Assembly: GCA_902798615.1 (NCBI GenBank)
Contig: CADBXL010000040.1
Coordinates: forward strand, 1-34,652
Source: an uncultured Bacteroidales bacterium
GTDB lineage: Bacteria; Bacteroidota; Bacteroidia; Bacteroidales; Bacteroidaceae
Length of the DNA stretch: 34,652 bases
Reading direction: 5' to 3'
Below, piece by piece: positions 22,826 to 30,559 of the stretch. The notes beneath the pieces are model-generated. The model was not told where the DNA came from and searched no databases. It saw only the letters and a list, made by a program, of their open reading frames with translations. Position 1 is the first letter of the stretch, and every line of letters starts with the position of its first letter. A program made the translations under genes and the position numbers.

Positions 22826-22862
22826 AAATTCCCCAAGGCATAAATCTGTCTTGGGGAAATTT
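22826..22862 (-). terminator. Probable terminator of the flotillin operon
   Basis: AAATTCCCCAAG (22826-22837) pairs with CTTGGGGAAATTT (22850-22862). On the minus strand the stem is followed by CATTTACACC, so the T-run is weak. Confidence 0.55.
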
Positions 22863-22878
22863 ATTACGCGAACTAAGA

Positions 22879-24258
22879 TTATTCCTTTGTCTCCTCTTCT
22901 GTCTTTTCCTCTTCCTTCTGCTCTTCAGCTTTCTTGCCGAGATATGTAGGAAGAGCCATACCTGCCTGATCGAAGAGATCCTGCAATGGAGGGACAGACT
23001 TCATCAAGCCGCTAACAAAATTGGCAGTAGAGCCTTTCCCGTCAGTACTTGTGCCAGAGTCCCAAACAGTAACCTTGTCGATATTGATACCCTTGACAGC
23101 CTCAACCTGAGTCTTCACAAGTTCTGGGAGTTTTTCAAGCAAGAGCAAGGTATAAGCCTTTGTAGCATCACCGCCAGCCGCCTGAATCATCTTGTCGTAA
23201 CCCTGTGCCTGCTTATTCAGTATCTCGAACAAACCGCGAGCCTCAGCCTCCATCTTCGCGAACTGAGCATCAGCTTCACCTCGTGCATTTACACGAACCT
23301 TCTCAGCCTCTGCCTCTGCCTCGATAATCTTACGCTGCTTCTCAATCTCCTGAGAGACAAGTACGTTAGCCGACTGTGTAGCACGCTCTCTTTCAGCACG
23401 AGCCTCCTCGGCTTTCTGCTCTGCTGAGTATGCTTCCTCGAGTGCCTTAGCCTGTGCCACCTTCTCGGCAGCAACAGCCTTACGCTGAGCCTCAGCCTCA
23501 CGCTCACGACGCTCTGCATCAGAATTGGCGATCTCAACCTTTGCCTCATTCTCACCCTTAACAGCCTGAGCATTAGCCTCGGCAGTACGAATACGGGTTT
23601 CTCTATTTGCATCAGCCTTACCAATCTCACCAATCTTCTCCTGCTCTGCCACACGAACCTTTGCCTCGTTGATAGCCTTTGCAGCAGCCTCCTGACCAAG
23701 AGCCTCGATATATCCAGACTCGTCGTTGATATCAGTTACGTTTACGTTGATAAGACGGAGACCGATCTTTTTCAACTCTACCTCGACGTTGCTTGAAATA
23801 GCCTCAAGGAACTTGTCACGGTCGGAGTTCAGTTCCTCGATACTCATTGTAGCGATAACGAGACGCAGCTGACCAAAGAGGATATCACGAGCAAGTTCCT
23901 GAATCTGCTGTGCAGAAAGTCCAAGCAGACGCTCGGCTGCGGCGGTCATACATTCCTCATCAGTAGAGATACCTACGGTGAAGCGACAAGGCACATCCAC
24001 ACGGATATTCTGACGAGACAGAGCATTTGTCAGGTTCGCATCAATGCTGATAGGGGTCAGCGAGAGATACGCATAATCCTCGATGATAGGCCACACGAAT
24101 GCGCCACCACCATGAACACATTTTGCCGATTTCTTACTTGCGCTGCCACCATAGATAACGAGAATCTTATCTGATGGACAACGACGATAGCGATTAATTA
24201 CAGCTGCAAATAGTACTACAAGTACTACAATTCCAACAACAGGTAATGCCATTTCCAT
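22879..24258 (-). CDS. Flotillin-like SPFH-domain protein
   Basis: A 459-residue membrane-associated scaffold. Residues about 5-22 form one membrane segment (PVVGIVVLVVLFAAVIN). The SPFH domain follows (SDKILVIYGG, HGGGAFVWPIIEDYAYLSL, to about 190). A long Ala/Glu/Lys-rich coiled coil runs to about 360 (EKIGEIGKADANRETRIRTA, with repeated AEAEAE patterns), then a flotillin C-terminal domain (LLLLEKLPELVKTQVEAVKG). It ends in a very acidic tail (KKAEEQKEEEKTEEETKE). Flotillins organise membrane microdomains. It lies 41 bases after the NfeD-type gene on the same strand, the usual pairing. Confidence 0.95.
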   Translation of the reverse strand: MEMALPVVGIVVLVVLFAAVINRYRRCPSDKILVIYGGSASKKSAKCVHGGGAFVWPIIEDYAYLSLTPISIDANLTNALSRQNIRVDVPCRFTVGISTDEECMTAAAERLLGLSAQQIQELARDILFGQLRLVIATMSIEELNSDRDKFLEAISSNVEVELKKIGLRLINVNVTDINDESGYIEALGQEAAAKAINEAKVRVAEQEKIGEIGKADANRETRIRTAEANAQAVKGENEAKVEIANSDAERREREAEAQRKAVAAEKVAQAKALEEAYSAEQKAEEARAERERATQSANVLVSQEIEKQRKIIEAEAEAEKVRVNARGEADAQFAKMEAEARGLFEILNKQAQGYDKMIQAAGGDATKAYTLLLLEKLPELVKTQVEAVKGINIDKVTVWDSGTSTDGKGSTANFVSGLMKSVPPLQDLFDQAGMALPTYLGKKAEEQKEEEKTEEETKE

Positions 24259-24299
24259 ATTTTGTTTAGTTTTTCCTTATATTATTAATTATTTGTTTC

Positions 24300-24878
24300 T
24301 TAAGAAATTGCCACCTTCAGCACATTTCCTTCCACAGCCACCACCTTAACTCTTTTACCTGTAGCGATAGCCTCGCCTGTGCTCTCTGCGTCAAACTCGT
24401 GGATGCTCCCGTTCAGACTTATCTGAACCTTTCCCCTACCCTCGCCAACGGCTGGTATTCGGAGATACACATCACATGATTTGCCAACACAATCGGCAAT
24501 CTTATATGCTCCGTTATGCTCAAGTTTCTTCATCTTCTTGATAAGGAAGACTGTAGCATAGGAGAACAGACAACCCACGCAGATAGCCACGAAATATAGC
24601 AGAGCCTTACTGCTTATGTCGTTGTAGAAACTGACACCCGCCCATCCGAATCCTACGAAGAAATTCACGAGCGAACGGATGGAGAACAAACTTACCGCCC
24701 CACCCGTATCCATAGTGTTACCGTCAAAGTCACCAACATCAAAGTCCATATCATGATCCATGCCTATCATCGTAAGGATAGCCTGCACCAGGAATATAGT
24801 GGACGAAACAATTGCGCAGCCCCAGAAAACCTGCGCAGCGGGCTCAAGCCCTTGATACCATGTTAATAGATCATTCAT
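24300..24878 (-). CDS. NfeD/YuaF-type membrane protein
   Basis: A 192-residue partner of flotillin. It has an N-terminal membrane segment (VFWGCAIVSSTIFLVQAIL), a short acidic loop (DHDMDFDVGDFDGN), further membrane segments around 70-112, and a C-terminal OB-fold domain (about 125-192: VGKSCDVYLRIPAVGEGRGK, GKRVKVVAVEGNVLKV) as in NfeD and YuaF. It is the first gene of a two-gene operon with the SPFH protein. No clear TAnnTTTG box was seen upstream; the region 24879-25043 holds a family 2 hairpin repeat and a 7-bp array instead. Confidence 0.9.
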   Translation of the reverse strand: MNDLLTWYQGLEPAAQVFWGCAIVSSTIFLVQAILTMIGMDHDMDFDVGDFDGNTMDTGGAVSLFSIRSLVNFFVGFGWAGVSFYNDISSKALLYFVAICVGCLFSYATVFLIKKMKKLEHNGAYKIADCVGKSCDVYLRIPAVGEGRGKVQISLNGSIHEFDAESTGEAIATGKRVKVVAVEGNVLKVAIS

Positions 24879-24906
24879 AGTAGATAGAACCCCTTCCTGT
24901 CCTGCA

Positions 24907-24963
24907 ACCCCTTTCTGCCCCTATGGGGCATCTTTCCCCGTAAGGGGCAAGAGGCTGGCGCAG
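24907..24963 (+). repeat. GC-rich hairpin repeat, family 2, copy 3
   Basis: CCCCTTTCTGCCCC, GGGGCATCTTTCCCC, GTAA, GGGGCAAGAGGCTGGCGCAG. It is closely similar to 6065-6121 and again lies between two minus-strand genes. Confidence 0.75.
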
Positions 24964-25011
24964 AACGGATTGCCAGAGTCTTGGTTTTAATTATATAGAT
25001 AATATTTTTTA

Positions 25012-25046
25012 GGCTAATGGCTGATGGCTAAAGACCTTTGACTTTA
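25012..25046. repeat. 7-bp-period array (GGCTAAT type)
   Basis: GGCTAAT, GGCTGAT, GGCTAAA, GACCTTT, GACTTTA: five 7-base units, the unit changing midway. It runs into the stop codon of the nuclease gene. Confidence 0.75.
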
Positions 25047-25997
25047 CCATTTTCGCCTTCCGGCTCCCTCTCTACGGGAGAGGGCGGGGGGAGAGGCCTT
25101 CTTTTCAAAATCATCAAGATTCCTCATCGACTCTAACCTATTCTCCATACCATCGGGCAATTCGCTGAAGAAATCGAGCCTCGTCATCTTCTCTATCTGG
25201 TCGATACTCCTCACAGCCTTTCTCATAGGCTGGCTGACATCAGTATTGTCATAGTAGAAGGCTATTCCCTTCTCCTTGCCATTCTTCAAACATAACACGA
25301 CCTTGAAGAAACCATCAGGAACGGCTACACGATGACTGACACCGATATACTCAGGAACCTTTTTCCAATACACAGGACCACATATTATGTATATACTGCC
25401 CATCTTCTTTGCCCATCTTCTGCAAGCCGACTCAAGACGCTCCCACGAAACATGGTTGAGTTCACGAACCTGCGGACATACATTCGACATATAGAAGCAG
25501 TCGCGCATCGCAACCGGGCTCCATTTCATGTCACCTGCCGGACACATGTGTCCTCTGTCATATTTGGTACCTTTATAATCAAAGAACGCAACACGATTTG
25601 CTACAGGCAAAGCATTATCAGAAGTAAATTCATAGCCATTGCGGTCAAGTCTGCCGTAAGCCTCGTCAGAAGTAAGCTCCCACGCTACCCAGTCAGGGTT
25701 GTTCTTCTCATAGTTGAAATACGACACATACCCTGTCTTCACAAGCAACTGGCCATTTTTTCTGCCTCTCACAGCATTCTTGAGAGTGACCAACGGTCGC
25801 ATATCTCCCACCCTTGCTCTCCCAGGAATTGGCATAGCAGCCATCATACTCTTCTCACTACCGCCAGCGAGTTTTCCCTTGAGATACTGCAAGGCACTTG
25901 TCTGAGTCACCACGAAAGTGGCAACCACCAGAGCAATGGCGAGAACACAGTTCACAAAACCGAAGCCCAGTCTCTTGTTCCTTTTTCTTCTCATCAT
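25044..25997 (-). CDS. DNA/RNA non-specific endonuclease, membrane-anchored or exported
   Basis: A 317-residue nuclease of the NucA/EndoG (His-Me finger) type. An N-terminal hydrophobic segment (about 11-31, FGFVNCVLAIALVVATFVV) follows a very basic start (MMRRKRNKRL). The DRGH motif is at 147-150 with His150 as general base (YDRGHMCPAGDMKWS), and NHVSWERLE supplies the metal-binding Asn region. It probably degrades nucleic acid outside the cytoplasm. The C-terminal tail KASPPALSRREGAGRRKW is encoded by a GC-rich repeat (about 25064-25101). The start codon lies 2 bases after the tRNA-Pro gene. A longer frame to 26069 would be read through the tRNA and is rejected. Confidence 0.9.
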   Translation of the reverse strand: MMRRKRNKRLGFGFVNCVLAIALVVATFVVTQTSALQYLKGKLAGGSEKSMMAAMPIPGRARVGDMRPLVTLKNAVRGRKNGQLLVKTGYVSYFNYEKNNPDWVAWELTSDEAYGRLDRNGYEFTSDNALPVANRVAFFDYKGTKYDRGHMCPAGDMKWSPVAMRDCFYMSNVCPQVRELNHVSWERLESACRRWAKKMGSIYIICGPVYWKKVPEYIGVSHRVAVPDGFFKVVLCLKNGKEKGIAFYYDNTDVSQPMRKAVRSIDQIEKMTRLDFFSELPDGMENRLESMRNLDDFEKKASPPALSRREGAGRRKW

Positions 25998-25999
25998 AG

Positions 26000-26073
26000 T
26001 CGGGGTGAGCAGACTCGAACTGCCGACCACACGCCCCCCAGACGCGTACGCTAACCAACTGCGCCACACCCCG
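26000..26073 (-). tRNA. tRNA-Pro (anticodon GGG)
   Basis: A 74-base cloverleaf with acceptor stem CGGGGTG/CACCCCG and discriminator A. The D arm is GCGC/GCGT, the anticodon stem CGCGT/GCGTG (two G-U pairs) with loop CTGGGGG giving anticodon GGG and G37, and the T arm GGCAG/CTGCT with loop TTCGAGT. CCA is not encoded. The nuclease gene begins 2 bases beyond its 3' end. Confidence 0.92.
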
Positions 26074-26103
26074 ATGGTATTTTTTAAGGACGAAGACTCT
26101 AAC

Positions 26104-26145
26104 CTTTGACTTTTGACCTTTGCCCTTTGACTTTAGACATTTGAT
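26104..26145. repeat. 7-bp-period array (CTTTGAC type)
   Basis: CTTTGAC, TTTTGAC, CTTTGCC, CTTTGAC, TTTAGAC, ATTTGAT: six units in the leader between the promoter at 26151-26181 and the tRNA gene. Confidence 0.85.
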
Positions 26146-26150
26146 GAGTG

Positions 26151-26181
26151 CAAAGATAAATAAATTCCATGAAACTTGCAA
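26151..26181 (-). promoter_or_regulatory. Promoter of tRNA-Pro and the nuclease gene
   Basis: On the minus strand TTG (26179-26181), 20 bases, then TATCTTTG (26151-26158). It is the only promoter-like site seen before both genes. Confidence 0.65.
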
Positions 26182-26320
26182 TTTTTTTCTAATATTTTTT
26201 TCAAAAGAGATAACGATTGCAACTGAGATGCATATTAGGGGTTAGAAGGAAAAGGTTAGAGGTTTGCATAGCAACAGGCATTCCGAGCAGAAAAAACATA
26301 AACCTGAAAACCTTAGAAAA

Positions 26321-26441
26321 ACCGTCCAACCTCCGTTTTTCCTCCACACCAAACTCGAAGCTCCTCCGTTTCCCCACCGACTTTGCACCGACTTTGCACC
26401 GACTTTGGTACGGAGGAAGAGCGGAGGATCATCGGACCTGC
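26321..26441. repeat. 11-bp-period array C
   Basis: Eleven 11-base units: ACCGTCCAACC, TCCGTTTTTCC, TCCACACCAAA, CTCGAAGCTCC, TCCGTTTCCCC, two of ACCGACTTTGC, ACCGACTTTGG, TACGGAGGAAG, AGCGGAGGATC and ATCGGACCTGC. CCG/TCC-rich units turn into CGGA-rich ones in the right part. It lies just beyond the 3' end of the GH9 gene. The interval 25998-26456 holds the tRNA, its promoter, a 7-bp array and this array, but no other gene. Confidence 0.8.
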
Positions 26442-26456
26442 GGATTTACATCCCCC

Positions 26457-28979
26457 TCATTTCATCAGTTTCAGAACCGCAAGCACAAGGAACATATAGT
26501 GGCTTGAGCCGCCACCAAGAACATACTCCGTCTGTTGCCAGAGGAACGGGAAGGTGAGAAGCTCAGGGAAATCAGGACGAATGAGAGCCGTGCCAGAGAT
26601 TACTCCTCCCGGTATATAGCTCCAGTCGGCACGGTTGAGACCATAGCCCACGGTTGCCGACTTTGCTCCCACGCCCGACGCAAAGCTTGCCTGATTACTG
26701 CCAGGATGACATCCCAACACGAAGTTGAGGGCGTTGCAGACTGGTTCCTTGGAGAACATATCGGGATAGGCATCGGCAAGGAAATAGTTTTCGAAGCCGA
26801 AACGCTGTATATCCCATCCCGCTCCCCAGATTGACGGCTCATAAGGCACTCCGTAAGGCGTTCTCTTCACCGTCTCGGCAAGCTGTTCGCTATACTTCTT
26901 CAACGACTCGCGGTATGCCTTGCACCAAGAGCGCACCTTTTTGTCTTTACTATCAGAAACAAGTTTCTCCACTCGGGCAAGATACCACGCAGCTCCTCTT
27001 CCCAGAGCGCCCGCATTATCCACTATATAGTCAAGATACTGCTTCTCCGAGGTGGTGAGATACAGCTCCGCAGCCGCCTGAACCTTGACACCTGCCATTC
27101 TACCCTCAGGCTTCGTTGCAGAGAAAATGGCACGGGCAATGTCGAGACAACTAACGCTGAGCGTATCGTTGAATCCGCGCAACACTCGTGAGGTGGCTGC
27201 AAGCTGGGCAGCGGTACTCAGTTCCCTGAACGGATTATCCTCGGTGAATATCCAACGGTCGTCGGCATTGCCAGCCACTCCGTCGGTCATGGCAGCTGCA
27301 TCGCCGAGCATGGCATACTGGCGGAGCGATGGACAGATAATACCTCTATACAACCGTCCGAGAGCTTTATAGCCACCCACTACGCTCAAGGCTCCGTGCT
27401 CTATCTGCTGAAGGATATCGTTCTTTCCGTCAGCCTGATGTATCTCGCACGTCTTCGTCTTCTGGTCGATTGCCGTAGCATCTATCTCAGGACGGAAAGC
27501 CTCGTAGGCTAGCGAGAGGATATAGCATTCACCAGCCTGCGACTCCACACGCAGGTCGAAGTCTCCCGCATCATGCCATCCGCCCACGTTCACACCCTTC
27601 ACCTTCTCACCCGAAGCAAAAGGCAGAATACCGTCCTTCTGGTCGTAGCCGTCGAAGTGATTTCCCACCTTCGCCATACGAGCATCGTCAAGGTGACAAC
27701 GGTCATGCCATACGCGATATTTCTCGTTCACCCTCATGTGGCACATCTGCACAGGCAGGAAATACTCCACAACAGGTTGCCACACACCACGGTCGAACAC
27801 ATCATTTGCCACGCGGAACGTAGCCGACTGACTATCGCCATAGCGCACAAGATAGAGCCCTTCGGCGGTCACATTGCTGAAATCCACCTTTAGGTATTTA
27901 TAGCGAAGGAACGTACCCCATTCCGTCGCGTCAATCTCGCTAACGAGTTGTTCACCCTTCGGAGTAATCTGATAGAGACGTACCTTGTCCGTAGCCGTAG
28001 CACGCTTGTCAAGCTCTATGATAGCCTCCTTCCTCTGATTGCAGAGATAGCCCACCTGCGAAGTCTGAATAACAGGCCTGTACCGCCATTCCTTCATCAC
28101 ATTAGGGGTGATGCGCCAACGCACAGCGCCTTTGGTGGCACCAGTCGGAATCTCACTTCTGAGCACGAACCACCCGTTGTTATGGTTCATCCTACCATCG
28201 TATAGCTTTAGGTCAGAATTGGTAAGCGTCTCTATCGTTACGCGACTCATAGGGTCGTCAGGACACGATGTGAACCTTCGTCCAACAGCATAAGGAGCGG
28301 CTATCACCTCATCGGCTGTAAGAGGCGAATACGAATAGCCATAGCCCTCGCCCCTGAGGTTGCTGATGTCGGCAAGCGGACTGCCTGTCGGATGGAAGTT
28401 ACCCGGACTATTGATTACGGTTGAGGAATACACTATTGGCGAGTTAGGCTGTTGTGGATAGATACCTGTTTGGGCATCCATTATCCAAGGCTTTCCAAAG
28501 AGTACGCCTGGGAAGAACTCTAGGTTGAAGCCCACCTTTCCCAGATACCTGTCAGGAACAGGTTTGTCGAGATCCACATTTACGATAACGCCCTCGCCGT
28601 CAGCCTCTAATCTGACGGTATAATGCAGTTGCAGGTCGGGATAGACCATAGGATTAAAGCCTGTGAGATGTCGAGAGGAATCGGGAAAGCACAAAGTCGT
28701 CTCGATATTAGAGTCATTCACCTTACGCGACAGTTGCTTAGGGACGGCCTGCCATTGTCCAGGAGTAGGCTCAAGTCGTATGTCACCATTAGTGGCGATG
28801 CGTTGCCCATTCATTATCAGACTGATACCTCCCTGATGCCCTTCGGGATAGAAGTCGCTGAAGGCCATCACGTCAATGCCCTCGCAGTTAAAGTAGCCAG
28901 AATCGTTAAGTTTGAATTGCTGCGCCGAAGCTGAGAGAGTAGCCAAAGCCACGGCAAGAATAGTAGAAATTCGTTTCAT
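26457..28979 (-). CDS. Glycoside hydrolase family 9 (endoglucanase type)
   Basis: An 840-residue exported enzyme. A signal peptide (MKRISTILAVALATLSASA) is followed by a Bacteroidota-type beta-rich region to about 300, a CelD-like immunoglobulin domain (about 303-390, RPVIQTSQVGYLCNQRKEAI, TFRVANDVF), then the (alpha/alpha)6 catalytic domain. GGWHDAGDFD carries the nucleophile-activating Asp470 and Asp473; VLGCHPGSNQ and Glu818 (QQTEYVL) fit the catalytic acid region. The family cleaves beta-1,4-glucans and related polysaccharides by inversion; the exact substrate is uncertain. No SusC/SusD genes are nearby, so it is not in a visible polysaccharide-utilisation locus. Confidence 0.92.
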   Translation of the reverse strand: MKRISTILAVALATLSASAQQFKLNDSGYFNCEGIDVMAFSDFYPEGHQGGISLIMNGQRIATNGDIRLEPTPGQWQAVPKQLSRKVNDSNIETTLCFPDSSRHLTGFNPMVYPDLQLHYTVRLEADGEGVIVNVDLDKPVPDRYLGKVGFNLEFFPGVLFGKPWIMDAQTGIYPQQPNSPIVYSSTVINSPGNFHPTGSPLADISNLRGEGYGYSYSPLTADEVIAAPYAVGRRFTSCPDDPMSRVTIETLTNSDLKLYDGRMNHNNGWFVLRSEIPTGATKGAVRWRITPNVMKEWRYRPVIQTSQVGYLCNQRKEAIIELDKRATATDKVRLYQITPKGEQLVSEIDATEWGTFLRYKYLKVDFSNVTAEGLYLVRYGDSQSATFRVANDVFDRGVWQPVVEYFLPVQMCHMRVNEKYRVWHDRCHLDDARMAKVGNHFDGYDQKDGILPFASGEKVKGVNVGGWHDAGDFDLRVESQAGECYILSLAYEAFRPEIDATAIDQKTKTCEIHQADGKNDILQQIEHGALSVVGGYKALGRLYRGIICPSLRQYAMLGDAAAMTDGVAGNADDRWIFTEDNPFRELSTAAQLAATSRVLRGFNDTLSVSCLDIARAIFSATKPEGRMAGVKVQAAAELYLTTSEKQYLDYIVDNAGALGRGAAWYLARVEKLVSDSKDKKVRSWCKAYRESLKKYSEQLAETVKRTPYGVPYEPSIWGAGWDIQRFGFENYFLADAYPDMFSKEPVCNALNFVLGCHPGSNQASFASGVGAKSATVGYGLNRADWSYIPGGVISGTALIRPDFPELLTFPFLWQQTEYVLGGGSSHYMFLVLAVLKLMK

Positions 28980-28987
28980 TTAGTTAT

Positions 28988-29067
28988 CCCCCCATCCCCA
29001 AAAGGGAGTTTTTTAGTTACATTATTACCATCTAAAAGTTCCCCATTGGGGAATAGGGGACTTTAAG
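28988..29067. repeat. GC-rich hairpin repeats in the GH9 leader
   Basis: CCCCCATCCCCAAAAGGGAG (28988-29007) and AGTTCCCCATTGGGGAATAG (29037-29056) are palindromic words like the other GC-rich repeats. They lie between the promoter and the GH9 start, so they would be in the mRNA leader. Confidence 0.6.
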
Positions 29068-29070
29068 TTA

Positions 29071-29102
29071 CAAAAATAGATAATAAATTTATTATTGCCA
29101 AA
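29071..29102 (-). promoter_or_regulatory. GH9 gene promoter
   Basis: On the minus strand TTTG (29099-29102), 20 bases, then TATTTTTG (29071-29078). The leader of about 85 bases contains the hairpin repeats. Confidence 0.7.
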
Positions 29103-29122
29103 GAAAATGGAAGTTTTAACAC

Positions 29123-30241
29123 TTATTTGTACTGCAAAACCCGAACACGATGTCTTCGATTCTGCCAATTTCTTTCAAAATATTTAAAAAAACGATAACG
29201 CGGCTTTATCCTCTTTCTGAACTCCAGTTCATCCTTATCAAAAACAGGATAGCCAAGTATACCTCTGTGAATAGGCAAGATAATAGTCGCGGCTTTCTTT
29301 GCCTTCTTGAATTGCTTCTTACTTATGCGCAACCCTATTCTTTCCTCATTTCTGCCAATAGTGGTAAAAGACACATGATAGTCTCTCTGAGCAGGTTTTC
29401 TACGATACCCCATACCACTCGCCGGATAATAGTTGCTCCAACTATTTCTGATAGTATGCTCCATCCTAATAGCGGGCTCGTCCCAATCAGCAAAATGATA
29501 GTTCACGAACAGGATTGCGAGATTCGTCAGAGCACCGAGCAAAATTCCCATAAGGAACGAGGAAGTAAGTCTCATATTGTGCCTGTCACGCAAATAAACG
29601 CTCATCAGCATAGCCCAGACACATATCGGAATCCAGACAAGCGACGGCATTAGCGTTTCATCAAAATATACAACTGCCATACCACAAACAATCGGGAAAA
29701 CGCATGGGACAACATAATAAAGCAATGATATTTCACGAACAGTATTTACACCTGGCACACCACAGCCCAGAATCATCAGCACAAGTTCCTTATCGCTCAT
29801 ATTGAGACCAACAAGCACGAAAGTATGCCATTCGTCACCGATCTTCAGCCTCAGCTTTATGCCATTATAGGGAATGAATATAAAAAAGTGCAGTCTCTCT
29901 ACCTCACAGTCCTGCACCTGCTGCATATCAATCTTGGCATATTTTCGGGAGAAGGGAAAGAATAGATTCCTATGTATGTGTATTTCGAGGAATGTGCCAT
30001 CCGTACCAACGAAATCATTCTGCCGTTGCAGACAAACGATGATATAGTTGAGAAACCAAGCCGATAGAAGCGAATAGGCCACAGTCTCAATATTGGTGGA
30101 ATACTCCTCTGGCCCGAGCATATCAATGTCCACATGAGCCGACCAAGCCTTAACCGCCAGTTCCACACAATAAGACATGCCGAACACAGCAGCCAAAACT
30201 TTTAGCCATAGCCATTTGCTGTATTTATAACATTCAACCAT
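29123..30241 (-). CDS. Multi-spanning membrane protein, unrecognised
   Basis: A 372-residue protein with about five predicted membrane segments: two near the start (LWLKVLAAVFGMSYCVELAV; ETVAYSLLSAWFLNYIIVCL) and three at about 174-250 (YVVPCVFPIVCGMAVVYF, LVWIPICVWAMLMSVYL, FLMGILLGALTNLAILFV). A soluble beta-rich stretch lies between them (about 85-160, FLEIHIHRNLFFPFSRKYAK), and the C-terminal domain is very basic (KKQFKKAKKAATIILPIHRG, then Arg-rich to the end). The layout recalls membrane proteins with a PH-like domain, but I do not recognise a family. The basic tail suggests a cytoplasmic face. Its 3' end lies about 20 bases from the promoter of the GH9 gene. Confidence 0.8.
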   Translation of the reverse strand: MVECYKYSKWLWLKVLAAVFGMSYCVELAVKAWSAHVDIDMLGPEEYSTNIETVAYSLLSAWFLNYIIVCLQRQNDFVGTDGTFLEIHIHRNLFFPFSRKYAKIDMQQVQDCEVERLHFFIFIPYNGIKLRLKIGDEWHTFVLVGLNMSDKELVLMILGCGVPGVNTVREISLLYYVVPCVFPIVCGMAVVYFDETLMPSLVWIPICVWAMLMSVYLRDRHNMRLTSSFLMGILLGALTNLAILFVNYHFADWDEPAIRMEHTIRNSWSNYYPASGMGYRRKPAQRDYHVSFTTIGRNEERIGLRISKKQFKKAKKAATIILPIHRGILGYPVFDKDELEFRKRIKPRYRFFKYFERNWQNRRHRVRVLQYK

Positions 30242-30324
30242 TTTTTCCCGCTTTATAAAAAAACGTGAAGCCGCTAAGGTTTATTATCCCAGCATCTTTA
30301 TTTCTTTGCTGAAAAGGTTTTCGT

Positions 30325-30440
30325 AAGGTTCATCCACCGTTGCTGCTCCATCACTGCTCCATCGCTGCTCCATCGAAACGATGGACTATCGATGGAGTAA
30401 CGATGGAGTATCGATGGAGTATCTTCGGAGGAAGGACCTT
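30325..30440. repeat. 11-bp-period palindromic array D
   Basis: The outer arms AAGGTTCATCCACCG (30325-30339) and CGGAGGAAGGACCTT (30426-30440) are roughly complementary. Inside, ten 11-base units follow without a break: TTCATCCACCG, TTGCTGCTCCA, TCACTGCTCCA, TCGCTGCTCCA, TCGAAACGATG, GACTATCGATG, GAGTAACGATG, GAGTATCGATG, GAGTATCTTCG and GAGGAAGGACC. The symmetry centre is TCCATCG AAA CGATGGA near 30377. It sits between two divergent genes; the rest of 30242-30559 holds only the promoter at 30512. Confidence 0.9.
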
Positions 30441-30511
30441 GTTTTTGCTGCCCAAATGAGAATTCAGAATTGATCTTATTGACTCTTTTTTACAGAAAAA
30501 AGCGAGAAACG

Positions 30512-30542
30512 TTGGAAATGTAATGATGTTTTTATATCTTTG
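30512..30542 (+). promoter_or_regulatory. Promoter of the DUF4419 gene
   Basis: TTG (30512-30514), 20 bases, then TATCTTTG (30535-30542). The ATG at 30560 is 17 bases beyond the -7 box. Confidence 0.75.
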
Positions 30543-30559
30543 CAGCAAAATTCAAAGAT

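Noticed and set aside
25998-26069. 24-residue N-terminal extension of the nuclease
   Set aside because: It is translated through the tRNA-Pro gene. The signal-anchor begins at the Met-Met pair at 25997.
26457-28979. A polysaccharide-utilisation locus around the GH9 gene
   Set aside because: No susC, susD, sensor or further glycosidase genes are adjacent.
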